A DNA stretch of 64,000 nt. It comes from Agromyces italicus DSM 16388. Its GTDB lineage: Bacteria > Actinomycetota > Actinomycetes > Actinomycetales > Microbacteriaceae. A model generated the notes under the pieces. That model was given only the letters and a program-made list of their open reading frames with translations, did not search any database and had not been told where the DNA came from. Made by a program: the position numbers and the translations under genes. Shown one piece after another: positions 47,979 through 58,398 of this stretch (positions are counted from its first letter, which is position 1; every line of letters begins with the position of its first letter). The stretch lies in NCBI RefSeq assembly GCF_000421545.1, contig NZ_ATXF01000004.1, forward strand, positions 806,001 through 870,000, written 5' to 3'.

Positions 47979-48343
47979 TCGAGTGGTTCACCTGGGTCCA
48001 GCTCCCCGTCGCCGTCGCCGCGGGCCTGCTCTGCCTCGTGCTCGGGTTCGCCGGGCGCGTGCCGAGCGACCTCACGCTCGGGGCGCTCGCCGTCGTCGAG
48101 CTCCTCGTCCTCGTGCAGATCGTCGTCGCGATCGCTGCGCCGGGGTTCGGCAACTCGCCGACGGGCAGCGCGCTCGAGTTCTGGGTCTACCTCGTCTCGG
48201 CGGCCCTGCTGCCGCCGGCTGCCGCGTTCTGGGCGTTGCTCGAACGCAACCGCTGGTCGACCGTCGTGCTCGGCGTCGCCGCGCTCTCGGTCGGCGTGAT
48301 GGTGTACCGGATGCTGCAGATCTGGACCGTGCAGTCGGTCTGA
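47975..48343 (+). CDS. Small four-helix membrane protein of unknown function
   Basis: 122 residues, ATG overlapping the truB stop. Four hydrophobic helices with short loops and only a few charged residues; the last helix region ends RMLQIWTVQSV. I do not recognise a named family. Its place between truB and ribF, translationally coupled, recurs in Microbacteriaceae as far as I remember. Confidence 0.75.
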   Translation: MIEWFTWVQLPVAVAAGLLCLVLGFAGRVPSDLTLGALAVVELLVLVQIVVAIAAPGFGNSPTGSALEFWVYLVSAALLPPAAAFWALLERNRWSTVVLGVAALSVGVMVYRMLQIWTVQSV

Positions 48344-48372
48344 GCGCCGCACTTCTGAGAGAATCGAACGAC

Positions 48373-48810
48373 ATGGAAAGCCTGCAGAGCGCCCCGGTGG
48401 AGACCCGTACGCCGACGAAGATGAGCGGCATCGGGCGCGTCCTCGTCGCCGTCTACGGCGTGCTGGCGCTCGCCGCCTTGGGCCGGTCCTTCGTGCAGAT
48501 CGTCTCGAAGTACGACGAGGCGCCGCTCGCGTACGCGCTGTCGGCGCTCGCCGCCGCCGTCTACGTCGTCGCGACGATCGCGCTCGTGCGGCCCGGAGTG
48601 GTCTGGTATCGCGTCGCCTGGGCGACGATCGCGTTCGAGTTCACCGGCGTCCTCGTCGTGGGCACGCTGAGCATCGTCGACCCGGCGCTGTTCCCGCACG
48701 ACACGGTGTGGTCGTGGTTCGGTCGCGGCTACCTGTTCATTCCCCTCGTGCTGCCCGTGCTCGGCATGTGGTGGCTCGCGAAGCACCGACCGACGGCGGG
48801 CGCCGCGTGA
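48373..48810 (+). CDS. Small four-helix membrane protein of unknown function
   Basis: 145 residues from ATG 48373. A hydrophilic N-terminus of about 25 residues (ETRTPTKMSGIGR) precedes four membrane helices, with WYRVAWATIAFEFTGVLVVGT and PHDTVWSWFGRGYLF between helices 2-4. No family recognised with certainty. It overlaps ribF by GTGA and so belongs to the truB-ribF operon. Confidence 0.75.
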   Translation: MESLQSAPVETRTPTKMSGIGRVLVAVYGVLALAALGRSFVQIVSKYDEAPLAYALSALAAAVYVVATIALVRPGVVWYRVAWATIAFEFTGVLVVGTLSIVDPALFPHDTVWSWFGRGYLFIPLVLPVLGMWWLAKHRPTAGAA

Positions 48811-49739
48811 AGACGTTCAAGGGCCTCGCCGCCGTCCCGCACGGCTTCGGCCCCTCGGCCGTCACGATCGGCAAGTTCGACGGTGTGCACCGCGGCCACC
48901 GCGAGGTCATCACGCGGCTCCGCGAGATCGCCGCGGCCGAGCATCTCGCGACGACGGTCGTCACCTTCGACCGCAATCCGCTCGCGCTGCTCGCGCCCGA
49001 CAAGTGCCCCGAATCGCTCGTGAGCGTTCGTCAGAAGCTCGAGCTGCTCGCGACGACGGGGGTGGATGCCACGGTGCTGCTGCCGTTCGATCGCGCACTC
49101 GCCTCGGTGCCGGCGACCGAGTTCGTCGAGCGGGTGCTCGTCGACACCCTGCAGGCGAAGGCGGTGCTCGTCGGCGGCGACTTCCGTTACGGCGCCCGCG
49201 GCGCCGGCGACGTGGCGCTGCTCGTCGACCTCGGCGCACGCTTCGGCTTCACCGTCGAGGTGGTCGACGACGTCGACCTCGAGGGAGAGCGGCGGGTCTC
49301 GTCGACCTGGGTGCGCGAGCTCCTCGCCGCCGGCGACGTGCGGCGGGCGACCGAGCTGCTCGGGCACACGCCGACGGTGTCGGGCATCGTGGTGCACGGT
49401 GCGGCCCGAGGGCGCGAGCTCGGCTTCCCGACGGCGAATCTGACGCCCGAGTCCGAAGGGCTCATCCCGGCCGACGGCGTCTACGCAGGCTGGCTCACCG
49501 ACGCGGGCACGCGGTACCCGGCGGCGATCTCGGTCGGAGACAACCCGACGTTCGAGGGCGTGCCGAAGAAGCAGGTCGAGGCGTACGTCCTCGACCGCGA
49601 ACTCGACCTCTACGATCACGTCGTCGACGTCGAGTTCGTCGACCGCATCCGTGGCATGGTGGCGTTCACCTCGATCCCGGCGCTCATCGACACGATCCGC
49701 GACGACGTCGACCGCACCCGCGGCATCCTCGGGATCTGA
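48807..49739 (+). CDS. ribF: Bifunctional riboflavin kinase/FAD synthetase
   Basis: 310 residues from the GTG overlapping the upstream stop. FAD synthetase part: AVTIGKFDGVHRGHREV (nucleotidyltransferase G-x-H-R-GH) and STWVRELLAAGDV. Riboflavin kinase part from about residue 190: HGAARGRELGFPTANLT and ISVGDNPTFEG, with the C-terminal YDHVVDVEFVDRIRGM. Makes FMN then FAD. Confidence 0.95.
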   Translation: MKTFKGLAAVPHGFGPSAVTIGKFDGVHRGHREVITRLREIAAAEHLATTVVTFDRNPLALLAPDKCPESLVSVRQKLELLATTGVDATVLLPFDRALASVPATEFVERVLVDTLQAKAVLVGGDFRYGARGAGDVALLVDLGARFGFTVEVVDDVDLEGERRVSSTWVRELLAAGDVRRATELLGHTPTVSGIVVHGAARGRELGFPTANLTPESEGLIPADGVYAGWLTDAGTRYPAAISVGDNPTFEGVPKKQVEAYVLDRELDLYDHVVDVEFVDRIRGMVAFTSIPALIDTIRDDVDRTRGILGI

Positions 49740-49758
49740 GCGCGCGCTCCGCCCGGCC

Positions 49759-49764
49759 TAGACT
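49759..49764 (+). promoter_or_regulatory. -10 element of the MFS transporter gene (leaderless)
   Basis: TAGACT, 7 nt before GTG 49772. Confidence 0.55.
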
Positions 49765-49771
49765 CGAGAGA

Positions 49772-50983
49772 GTGACCCGACCGCCGCCTCGACCGCTGTG
49801 GAAGGGTCGAACCCTCGCGCTCGTCGGCATCGTGCTCGTCGCCTTCAACCTCCGGACGGCCGTGGCCTCGCTCTCGCCGATCCTCGTGCTGCTGCAGGAG
49901 GAGGTCGTGCTCGGGCCGGTCGTGGTGGGCCTGCTCGGCATGCTGCCGCTGCTCTGCTACGCCGTGTTCGGCATCGCGACACCGCGCCTCGCGAAGCGGC
50001 TCGGGCTGGAGCGGGCCCTCGTCGGGTCGCTCGCCGTGCTGGCGGTGGGCCTCGCGGCTCGCGGCCTCGCCGGATCGGCGCTCGGCCTCGTCGCGGCGAG
50101 TGCGCTCGCATTCGCGGCGATCGGGGTGGGCAACGTGCTGCTGCCGCCGCTCGTGAAGCGCTACTTCCCGGATCGCATCGGGCTCGTGACGACGGTCTAC
50201 GTCTCCGCGATGTCGGTGAGCACGTTCATTCCGCCGCTCATCGCGGTTCCGGTTGCGGATGCCGCGGGCTGGCGCGTCTCGCTCGGCGAGTGGGCGGTCG
50301 TGGCCGCCCTGTCGCTCGTGCCGTGGATCGCGCTGCTCGTGCACCCGAAGCGCGAGGCACCCGAGACGGTGCCCGAGGAGCCCGGCGGGTTCGCGCAGAT
50401 GGTGCGATCGCCGCTCGCGTGGGCGCTCACGGCGGTGTTCGCGGCGTCGAGCTTCAACGCGTACGTGGCCTTCGCCTGGCTGCCGCAGTTGCTGCACGAC
50501 ATCGCGGGCGCGACGCCCGCCGAGGCCGGGGCGTTGCTGTCGCTGTACGCGGCGATGGGGCTGCCCGCCGCCCTCGCCGTGCCGATCATCGCCGCCCGCC
50601 ACGGACGGATCCGCCTGCTCGTCGGTGTCTCGGTGGCGTCGTTCATCGTGGGCTATCTCGGGCTGCTGTTCGCCCCGCAGTCCGCGACCTGGCTGTGGGT
50701 CGCGCTCATCGGCACCGGCCCGCTGGTCTTCCCGCTGACGCTGGTGCTCATCAACCTGCGTTCCCGCACGCACGCCGGGGCCGTCGCCCTCTCGGGCTTC
50801 GTGCAGTCGGTCGGCTATCTGGTCGCGGCGACAGGGCCGCTCGTGGTCGGCCTGCTGCACCAGGTGAGCGGCGGATGGACGGCCCCGCTCGTGCTGCTGC
50901 TCGTCTCGGCGCTGCCTGCGGCGGTCGCCGGCGTCGTGGTGGCGCGGCCGCGCTTCGTCGAGGACGACCGCCTGCGGGGCTGA
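49772..50983 (+). CDS. CynX/NimT-type MFS transporter
   Basis: 403 residues with about 12 membrane helices. The N-terminal LVAFNLRTAVASLSPIL with the conserved N-L-R segment is the mark of the cyanate permease (CynX) branch of the major facilitator superfamily. No cyanase or nitroimidazole-related gene adjoins it, so the substrate is unknown; export of a small organic compound is possible. It stands alone between ribF and the 51048 gene, with its own promoter. Confidence 0.85.
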   Translation: MTRPPPRPLWKGRTLALVGIVLVAFNLRTAVASLSPILVLLQEEVVLGPVVVGLLGMLPLLCYAVFGIATPRLAKRLGLERALVGSLAVLAVGLAARGLAGSALGLVAASALAFAAIGVGNVLLPPLVKRYFPDRIGLVTTVYVSAMSVSTFIPPLIAVPVADAAGWRVSLGEWAVVAALSLVPWIALLVHPKREAPETVPEEPGGFAQMVRSPLAWALTAVFAASSFNAYVAFAWLPQLLHDIAGATPAEAGALLSLYAAMGLPAALAVPIIAARHGRIRLLVGVSVASFIVGYLGLLFAPQSATWLWVALIGTGPLVFPLTLVLINLRSRTHAGAVALSGFVQSVGYLVAATGPLVVGLLHQVSGGWTAPLVLLLVSALPAAVAGVVVARPRFVEDDRLRG

Positions 50984-51032
50984 CCGGCGACCGCCCCTCG
51001 GCCGAGGGCTCGACGCGCACGCGCGCGAGGGC

Positions 51033-51038
51033 TATTAT
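51033..51038 (+). promoter_or_regulatory. -10 element of the small membrane protein gene
   Basis: TATTAT, unusually AT-rich for this genome, 9 nt before ATG 51048; leader of a few nucleotides at most. Confidence 0.5.
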
Positions 51039-51047
51039 CCGGGTGCC

Positions 51048-51464
51048 ATGGAGTTGCTGACCTCCGCCGTCGAGACGGCCGCCGCGGTGAAGCCGCCGAA
51101 CCTCTGGGGTGCGCTCGGCTGCGCACTCGCCTACTCGGGTGCCCTGTTCGCGACGATCGATGCCTTCGCAGACCTGCTGCTGACCCGCGGCGACGGCGTC
51201 GGCGGCCGGCTGAGTCCCGCCCTCCGGCTGAAGGCGGGCTCGAAGATCGCCGCCGCCGCCATCACGGTGGTCTCGGCGGCGCTCGTGCTCGCGCTCGACG
51301 CGAACTGGTTCGCGTTCTCGGCCCTCAGCATCGTGTTCGCCGTGCTCGTCGGGGTCGCCGCCCTCGTGCTCGTGCGACAGCGCGCGCACGTCCGCGAGGG
51401 CGTCGTCGCCGTCTTCGAGGTACCTGGGAGGGGTGAGGCGGCGCCGTCGATCGACGGCGCATGA
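51048..51464 (+). CDS. Small membrane protein of unknown function
   Basis: 138 residues. Three hydrophobic helices (about 20-45, 65-85, 90-110) and a charged C-terminus. Not recognised. A strong-looking TATTAT -10 suggests appreciable expression. Convergent with the ROK kinase gene, whose stop is 21 nt away. Confidence 0.7.
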   Translation: MELLTSAVETAAAVKPPNLWGALGCALAYSGALFATIDAFADLLLTRGDGVGGRLSPALRLKAGSKIAAAAITVVSAALVLALDANWFAFSALSIVFAVLVGVAALVLVRQRAHVREGVVAVFEVPGRGEAAPSIDGA

Positions 51465-51485
51465 CCCCATCGTCGCCGCGCCCGG

Positions 51486-52424
51486 TCAGACGATGAGATC
51501 GGGGCGGTGCACGAGCGCCGCCGCCCCGATGAGCGGGCCCTCGTCGGAGAGCGCGGAGGGGACGATCTCGACGCGCGTCGCGAAGGCGAAGCCGGAACGC
51601 TCGGCGACCGCGGCCCGGGCGTGGTCGAAGAGCGCGGGGGAGACGCGGGAGAACCCACCGCCGATCGCGACGAGGTCGAGGTCGAGCAGATTCGTCGCCG
51701 AGGCGATGGCGTGGCCGATCGCCGTGCCCGAGCGCTCGACCGCCGCGAGCGCGATCGGGTCGCCCGCGGCGTGGGCACGCGCGAGGTCTTCGCCGGTCGC
51801 GCCCGTGAAGCCCCGGGTGCGGGCCCACGCGACGGTGCGCGGGCCGGAGGCGATCGCCTCGAGGCATCCGCGGCCTCCGCAGGTGCAGGGATCGTCGAAT
51901 CCGCCGACCTCGATATGACCGATGTGGCCGCCGTTGCCGGTGGGGCTCGCGACGGCGCGACCGCCGATCACGATCCCTCCTCCGACGCCGGTCGAGACGA
52001 CCATGCCGAGCAGGTTCTCGCCGCGGGCGGCGGCCCCGGCGCCGACCCAGTGCTCGGCCAGCGCGATGCAGAGGCCGTCGATGCGCAGCACGACGGGGGT
52101 CTCGGGCAGGGTCGCGGTGATGAGGTCGCGCAGCGGGTGCTCGCGCCAGGCGGGCACGTTGAGCGGCGAGACGCGGCCGGTGGCGACGTCGATCGGGCCG
52201 GCCGAGCCGACGCCGACGCCGACGAGTTCGGCATCGGCCGGGAGGGCGGCGCCGGCGGCCTCGACGACCTCGTGCACGGAGCGGTCGAGCTCCTCGGCGG
52301 TCGAGGTCGGCCCGGTCGGGCGGCGGTGACGGGAACCGGCCAGCACGGTGCCGTGCCCGTCGACGAGCGCGGCTTCGACCTTGGTGCCGCCGAAGTCGAC
52401 GGCGAGCGCGAGGGGCGTTGGCAT
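51486..52424 (-). CDS. ROK family sugar kinase
   Basis: 312 residues. ATG 52424 is selected over one 24 nt upstream because a -10 TATGCT lies between them, 6 nt before 52424. ATP-binding VDFGGTKVEAALVD at the N-terminus, substrate region GNGGHIGHIEVGG with the zinc-ligand His, and the ROK zinc motif CTCGGRGCLEAIASG. A cytoplasmic glucokinase or related hexose/N-acetylhexosamine kinase; sugar not resolved. Divergent from the sorC gene. Confidence 0.9.
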   Translation of the reverse strand: MPTPLALAVDFGGTKVEAALVDGHGTVLAGSRHRRPTGPTSTAEELDRSVHEVVEAAGAALPADAELVGVGVGSAGPIDVATGRVSPLNVPAWREHPLRDLITATLPETPVVLRIDGLCIALAEHWVGAGAAARGENLLGMVVSTGVGGGIVIGGRAVASPTGNGGHIGHIEVGGFDDPCTCGGRGCLEAIASGPRTVAWARTRGFTGATGEDLARAHAAGDPIALAAVERSGTAIGHAIASATNLLDLDLVAIGGGFSRVSPALFDHARAAVAERSGFAFATRVEIVPSALSDEGPLIGAAALVHRPDLIV

Positions 52425-52430
52425 TGCACC

Positions 52431-52436
52431 AGCATA
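52431..52436 (-). promoter_or_regulatory. -10 element of the ROK kinase gene (leaderless)
   Basis: TATGCT on the minus strand, 6 nt before ATG 52424; decides the start. Confidence 0.6.
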
Positions 52437-52460
52437 GGCGCGCAGCATCCGCCCCCGTGG

Positions 52461-52519
52461 TGCTCATGTGAGCAGGATCACCTGCGAGTGTTGCCGATGA
52501 GCACGCGGCTGCCTACGCT
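52461..52519 (+). promoter_or_regulatory. sorC promoter with palindromic operator
   Basis: A perfect palindrome TGCTCA-TG-TGAGCA at 52461-52474 lies just upstream of a well-formed promoter: -35 TTGCCG (52491-52496), 17-bp spacer, -10 TACGCT (52514-52519). A second half-site TGAGCA sits in the spacer at 52498-52503. Autoregulation by the SorC-family protein encoded next is the simplest reading. Confidence 0.65.
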
Positions 52520-52543
52520 GGAAGTCGAGGCGGACGGAGGCGC

Positions 52544-53488
52544 ATGGACGAGATCGACGAACTCCTCTCCATCAGGGCGGCCGAGCTCTACTACGAGGAG
52601 AACAAGACCCAGGACGAGATCGGCCAGGCGCTCAATCTCACCCGGTGGAAGGTCGGGCGCCTGCTCGCCCAGGCCAAGCATCGCGGGTTCATCCGCATCG
52701 AGATCCTGCACCCCCGGGCGCGCAGGCTCCCCATCGAGCGACGTGTCCGTGAGGAGCGCGGGCTCGCCGACGCCATCGTCGTCTCCTCCGCCGGCGTCTC
52801 CTCGGCCGAAGAACTGCAGGCGCGCACCGCGCAGGCCGCAGCCGACTACCTGACGGCCCTCCGCCCCGTGCCGCGCACGCTCGGGGTGAGCTGGGGGCGC
52901 ACCCTCTTCGAGATCTCCCAGCACCTGCGCAACGGCTGGGCGACCGGCGTCAACGTCGTGCAGATGAACGGCGGCGTGAGCCTCAACCGTCGCGCGGGCA
53001 CCGCCGCGGCGACCGCCGTGGCGATCTCGCAGAAGGGCGGCGGCCAGGCGACGCTCCTGCCGAGTCCCGCGATCCTCGAACGCCTCGAGACGAAGCACGC
53101 CATCGAATCCGACCGCGTCGTCGCCGGCGTCATCGAACTGGCCCGATCGGCCGACGCGTACCTCTTCAGCGCCGGCGCCGCCGACCACAACTCGGTGCAC
53201 GTCGAGAGCGGTTACCTCGCTCCCGGCGACGTCGACCTCCTCGTCGCCAAGGGCGCCGTCGGCGACGTCGTCGGCCGGTACATCGACTCCGACGGCAACA
53301 TCGTCGACCCCGCCCTCGACGCCCGCACGGTCGGGCTCACGCTCGACGAGATCCGCAACGCACCGCTCGCGATCGCCGTCGTCGCAGGCCCCGCCAAGCA
53401 CGCAGTCGCCGACGCCGTCGTGCGCAGCCGCCTCTGCACGGTCCTCGTCACCGACGAGTCCACCGCCCTGCACCTCCTCGACGGCTGA
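52544..53488 (+). CDS. SorC/DeoR-type sugar-binding transcriptional regulator
   Basis: 314 residues; RBS GGAGG before the ATG. N-terminal helix-turn-helix (AAELYYEENKTQDEIGQALNLTRWKVGRLLAQA, about 12-44) followed by a SorC-type effector domain resembling a sugar-phosphate isomerase, with LGVSWGRTLFEISQHL and LAPGDVDLLVAKGAVGD. Regulators of this type sense phosphorylated sugars. Immediately upstream of deoC on the same strand, so deoxyribose 5-phosphate is the likely effector. Confidence 0.9.
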   Translation: MDEIDELLSIRAAELYYEENKTQDEIGQALNLTRWKVGRLLAQAKHRGFIRIEILHPRARRLPIERRVREERGLADAIVVSSAGVSSAEELQARTAQAAADYLTALRPVPRTLGVSWGRTLFEISQHLRNGWATGVNVVQMNGGVSLNRRAGTAAATAVAISQKGGGQATLLPSPAILERLETKHAIESDRVVAGVIELARSADAYLFSAGAADHNSVHVESGYLAPGDVDLLVAKGAVGDVVGRYIDSDGNIVDPALDARTVGLTLDEIRNAPLAIAVVAGPAKHAVADAVVRSRLCTVLVTDESTALHLLDG

Positions 53489-53528
53489 TCCAGCGTCGTC
53501 GTCCACCTCACGAAAGCCAGGTCCACTC

Positions 53529-54551
53529 ATGCCAGCACCGGTCAACGCCGGCACCGCCCTCGCCACCGCGCGCGAGCGCGCGCTCGCCGTGCTCGGCGGC
53601 GAGCCCGACGACCAGACGCTCGGTCGGTACCTCCACGGCATTCCCGGGGTCGACGCCGTCGGCCTCGAGCAGCGCGCCGCCGCCCTCGGCACCCGTTCGA
53701 TCAAGACGACCTCGAAGGCGTGGGCGCTCGACCGCATCATCGAGCTCATCGACCTCACGACCCTCGAGGGCGCCGACACTCCCGGCAAGGTCCGCTCGCT
53801 CGTCGCGAAGGCGCTCACCCCCGACGCCTCCGACCCGGCGACCCCCCGCGTCGCCGCCGTCTGCGTCTACGGCGACATGGTGCCGTTCGCCGTCGAGGCG
53901 CTCGGCGCGGCCCACGGCGACCCCGACGACGGTCTCATATCGGTCGCCGCGGTCGCCACCGCATTCCCGAGCGGTCGTTCATCGCTCGCGATCAAACTCG
54001 CCGACACCGCCGAGGCCGTCGCTGCGGGCGCCGATGAGATCGACATGGTCATCGATCGCGGCGCGTTCCTCGCCGGCCGCTACGGCGAGGTCTTCGACCA
54101 GATCGTCGCCGTGAAAGAGGCCTGCCGTCGCCCCGACGGCACGAGCGCGAGCCTCAAGGTGATCCTCGAGACCGGCGAGCTCGTGACCTACGACAACGTG
54201 CGCCGCGCCTCGTGGCTCGCGATCCTCGCGGGCGGCGACTTCATCAAGACCTCGACCGGCAAGGTGTCGCCCGCGGCGACGCTGCCCGTGACCCTCCTCA
54301 TGCTCGAGGTCGTGCGCGACTGGCACCGTCTGACGGGGCACCGGGTCGGCGTGAAGCCAGCCGGCGGCATCCGCTCCTCGAAGGACGCGATCAAGTACCT
54401 CGTCACCGTCGCCGAGACGGTCGGAGAAGAGTGGCTCGTGCCGCACCTGTTCCGCTTCGGCGCATCGAGCCTCCTGAACGACGTGCTCCTGCAGCGGCAG
54501 AAGCTGACGAGCGGCCACTACTCGGGCGCCGACTACGTGACGATCGACTGA
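53529..54551 (+). CDS. deoC: Deoxyribose-phosphate aldolase
   Basis: 340 residues, longer than the 220-260 typical because of an N-terminal extension found in this actinobacterial type. The Schiff-base lysine is Lys240 in GGDFIKTSTGKVSPAAT; DEIDMVIDRGAFLAG and KVILETGEL precede it, GVKPAGGIRS follows. It cleaves 2-deoxyribose 5-phosphate to glyceraldehyde 3-phosphate and acetaldehyde. The aldehyde dehydrogenases downstream would remove the acetaldehyde. Confidence 0.93.
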   Translation: MPAPVNAGTALATARERALAVLGGEPDDQTLGRYLHGIPGVDAVGLEQRAAALGTRSIKTTSKAWALDRIIELIDLTTLEGADTPGKVRSLVAKALTPDASDPATPRVAAVCVYGDMVPFAVEALGAAHGDPDDGLISVAAVATAFPSGRSSLAIKLADTAEAVAAGADEIDMVIDRGAFLAGRYGEVFDQIVAVKEACRRPDGTSASLKVILETGELVTYDNVRRASWLAILAGGDFIKTSTGKVSPAATLPVTLLMLEVVRDWHRLTGHRVGVKPAGGIRSSKDAIKYLVTVAETVGEEWLVPHLFRFGASSLLNDVLLQRQKLTSGHYSGADYVTID

Positions 54552-54572
54552 CTGGACTGGACTGGACTGGAC
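54551..54572. repeat. Pentanucleotide tandem repeat (ACTGG x4) before the aldehyde dehydrogenase start
   Basis: Four perfect ACTGG units plus AC occupy the entire spacer between the deoC stop and the ATG at 54573, where a ribosome-binding site would be expected. No good Shine-Dalgarno sequence is left apart from GGACTGG. Confidence 0.9.
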
Positions 54573-56134
<1,562 letters not shown>

Positions 56135-56138
<4 letters not shown>

Positions 56139-56995
56139 CCCGCCTCGCCGTGCCGAAGACCTACAAGCTCTACATCGGCGGCAAGTTCCCGCGCAGCGAG
56201 TCGGGGCGCACCTACGAGGTGTCGGCGCCCGACGGCCGCTTCCTCGCGAATGCCGCACTGGCCTCCCGAAAAGACGCGCGCGACGCGGTCGTCGCCGCGC
56301 GCGCCGCGGTCTCGGGTTGGGCGGGTGCGACCGCGTACAACCGCGGGCAGGTGCTCTACCGCATCGCCGAGCTCCTCGAGGGGCGCCGTGCGCAGTTCGT
56401 CTCCGAGATCGAGGAGACCGAGGGCGTCTCGCGGGCCGTCGCCGCCGCGCAGGTCGACGAGGCGATCGACCGATGGGTCTGGTACGCCGGGTGGGCCGAC
56501 AAGTTCGCGCAGGTCGCGGGCAACGCGAACCCGGTCGCGGGGCCCTACTTCAACCTCTCGGTGCCCGAGCCGACGGGTGTCGTCGCGATCGTGGCTCCGC
56601 AGGACAGCTCGCTCCTCGGTCTCGTGTCGGCGGTCGCGCCGGCGCTCGTGGCCGGCAACCCGGTCGTCGTCGTGGCGAGCGAGCGGTTCCCGCTGTCGGC
56701 GATCAGTCTCGCCGAGGTGCTCGCGACGAGCGATGTGCCGGGCGGTGTGGTGAACGTGCTCACGGGTTCGCCCGCCGAGATCGCGCCCTGGCTCGCGAGC
56801 CACGCCGACGTGAACGCGATCGACCTCGTCGGCGCGGGTGCGCTCGACTGGATCGCGCTCGAGATCGACGCGGCCGACACGCTGAAGCGAGTGCTGCGCC
56901 CCGAGAACGGGCCCGATGCGGCGGCGCCGGCGCTCGGGCGCATCCAGGCGTTCACCGAGACGAAGACCGTCTGGCACACGAAGAGCCTGCGGTAG
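56135..56995 (+). CDS. Truncated, cysteine-free aldehyde dehydrogenase homologue
   Basis: 286 residues, starting in an ATGA overlap. It corresponds to the N-terminal NAD-binding half of an aldehyde dehydrogenase (YIGGKFPRSESGRTYEV, VDEAIDRWVWYAGWADKFAQ, VVAIVAPQDSSLLGLVSAVA, VPGGVVNVLTGSP) but stops before the catalytic region and contains no cysteine at all; the usual GGK and Cys motifs are absent. It ends in a normal stop with intact codon usage, so it is not an obvious fresh truncation. It may be a structural or regulatory partner of the complete enzyme. Confidence 0.85.
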
Positions 56996-57121
56996 GTGCT
57001 GCGTCACGCGGGCGGCGCTGATTCCCGCCGCGAGAATTCGGTAACGAAACGGTAACGGTGTTGCTAGAGTGGCGTGCACCGGTCGGGCAAGGAGGCCCGG
57101 GCGGTGGAAAGGCCCGAACCC

Positions 57122-58102
57122 GTGAAGCACGCCGTCGGCATGGTCGAACCCGAGACCGTGCGGCGGTGGCCGAGTGCCGCCGCATTCATGACCCCCGCAC
57201 GTCGCCGCCCGTTCGAGGCGTTCGCGCACCCGCCCCGTCGAGCGGTGCGCGCGGCACTCGCCGCGATCGCGGTCGCGATCGTCGCCGCGATCCTGCTCGT
57301 CGCGCAGACCCCGCCGACCGTCTATGCGATCGATGTGTTCGGGGCGCTCCGGGCGCCGGGTGAGCCCGCCTTCACCGTCGGGCACCGCGGCGATCGCGCG
57401 ACGGCGCCCGAGAACACCATGCCCTCGCTCGAGCTCGCGATGGACGAGCTCGCCTTCGTCGAGACCGATGTGCAGCTCACGCGCGACGGCGTGCCCGTGC
57501 TCTTCCACGACGTCACGCTCGAACGGGTCACCGGCGACCCTCGGGCGATCGGCGAGCTCGACCTCGCCGACGTGCGGCGGCTCGACGCGGGAGCCTGGTA
57601 CGCGCCCGAGTTCGCGGGCACGCCGATTCCGACGCTCGAGGAATTCTTCGTCGCCCTCGCGGAGCGCGATGGCGCCCGCGCGCTGGTCGAGCTGAAGGCC
57701 GACTGGACCCCACGCGAGGTGAAGGCGGTGACGGGGCTCGTCGATCGGCACGGCCTCCGCGGGCGTGTCGTGCTGCAGAGCTTCAGTCTCGAGACGCTCG
57801 TCTCGCTCCAGGCGGTGGCGCCGACGCTCCCGCGCATCATGCTCATCCGCGAGCTGCCGGCCGACCCGGTGCCGCTCGCCGAGCGGCTCGGGCTCATCGG
57901 GTTCGGTACGACCGTGGACTCGGTGACCGCGGAGCCCGGCGCGCTCGTCCTCGCGCACGAGGCGGGCGTCGCGGTGCTCTGCTACACCCTGAACACCGAC
58001 GAGCACTGGGAGGCGGTGAACGCGCTCGGCGTCGACGGCATCATCACCGACGAGCCGAGCGAACTCGACGCCTGGCTCGCGGTGACCTCACCGGGAACTT
58101 GA
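57122..58102 (+). CDS. Glycerophosphodiester phosphodiesterase family protein
   Basis: 326 residues from GTG 57122 (GGAAAGG 9 nt upstream); GTG 57074, 3 nt after TAGAGT, is an alternative. An N-terminal membrane anchor (about 40-62) precedes a GDPD TIM barrel: GHRGDRATAPENTMPS with the catalytic His and Arg, VETDVQLTRDGVPVLFHD with metal ligands, and LVELKAD. It hydrolyses glycerophosphodiesters to glycerol 3-phosphate outside the membrane. Convergent with csoR. Confidence 0.9.
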   Translation: MKHAVGMVEPETVRRWPSAAAFMTPARRRPFEAFAHPPRRAVRAALAAIAVAIVAAILLVAQTPPTVYAIDVFGALRAPGEPAFTVGHRGDRATAPENTMPSLELAMDELAFVETDVQLTRDGVPVLFHDVTLERVTGDPRAIGELDLADVRRLDAGAWYAPEFAGTPIPTLEEFFVALAERDGARALVELKADWTPREVKAVTGLVDRHGLRGRVVLQSFSLETLVSLQAVAPTLPRIMLIRELPADPVPLAERLGLIGFGTTVDSVTAEPGALVLAHEAGVAVLCYTLNTDEHWEAVNALGVDGIITDEPSELDAWLAVTSPGT

Positions 58103-58113
58103 CAGGCCCGGTA

Positions 58114-58392
58114 TCAGCTGCGGTTGTTCGACAGCTCGAAGATGCGAACGAGCTCGGCGACGGCCTCGTCGCGCTGCTCGCCGCCCTGCTCGTACATGTG
58201 CGAGACGTGCGTGCGCAGGTGGTTCTCGACGAGGAGCTTGTTGAGTGAACCGAGCGACTTCTGCACGGCGAGCGACAGGGTGATGATGTCGACGCAGTAG
58301 TCCTCGTTGTCGATCATCTTCTCGATGCCGCGCAGCTGGCCCTCGATGATCTTCGTGCGGTGCAGTGCGCGCTTCTTGATGTCTTCGATCAC
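58114..58392 (-). CDS. csoR: CsoR/RcnR-family metal-sensing repressor
   Basis: 92 residues from GTG 58392, chosen because -10 TATCCT ends 6 nt upstream; a GTG at 58398 would abut the -10. The all-helical DUF156 protein has KIIEGQLRGIEKMI, EDYCVDII (Cys33), and ENHLRTHVSH (His58, His62). Canonical copper CsoR has Cys-His-Cys here; this one has Cys-His-His, the ligand pattern of Ni/Co sensor RcnR apart from its N-terminal His. It diverges from the Cu-ATPase gene across a shared operator, so copper sensing is still inferred from context. Confidence 0.88.
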   Translation of the reverse strand: MIEDIKKRALHRTKIIEGQLRGIEKMIDNEDYCVDIITLSLAVQKSLGSLNKLLVENHLRTHVSHMYEQGGEQRDEAVAELVRIFELSNNRS

Positions 58393-58398
58393 CAACAC

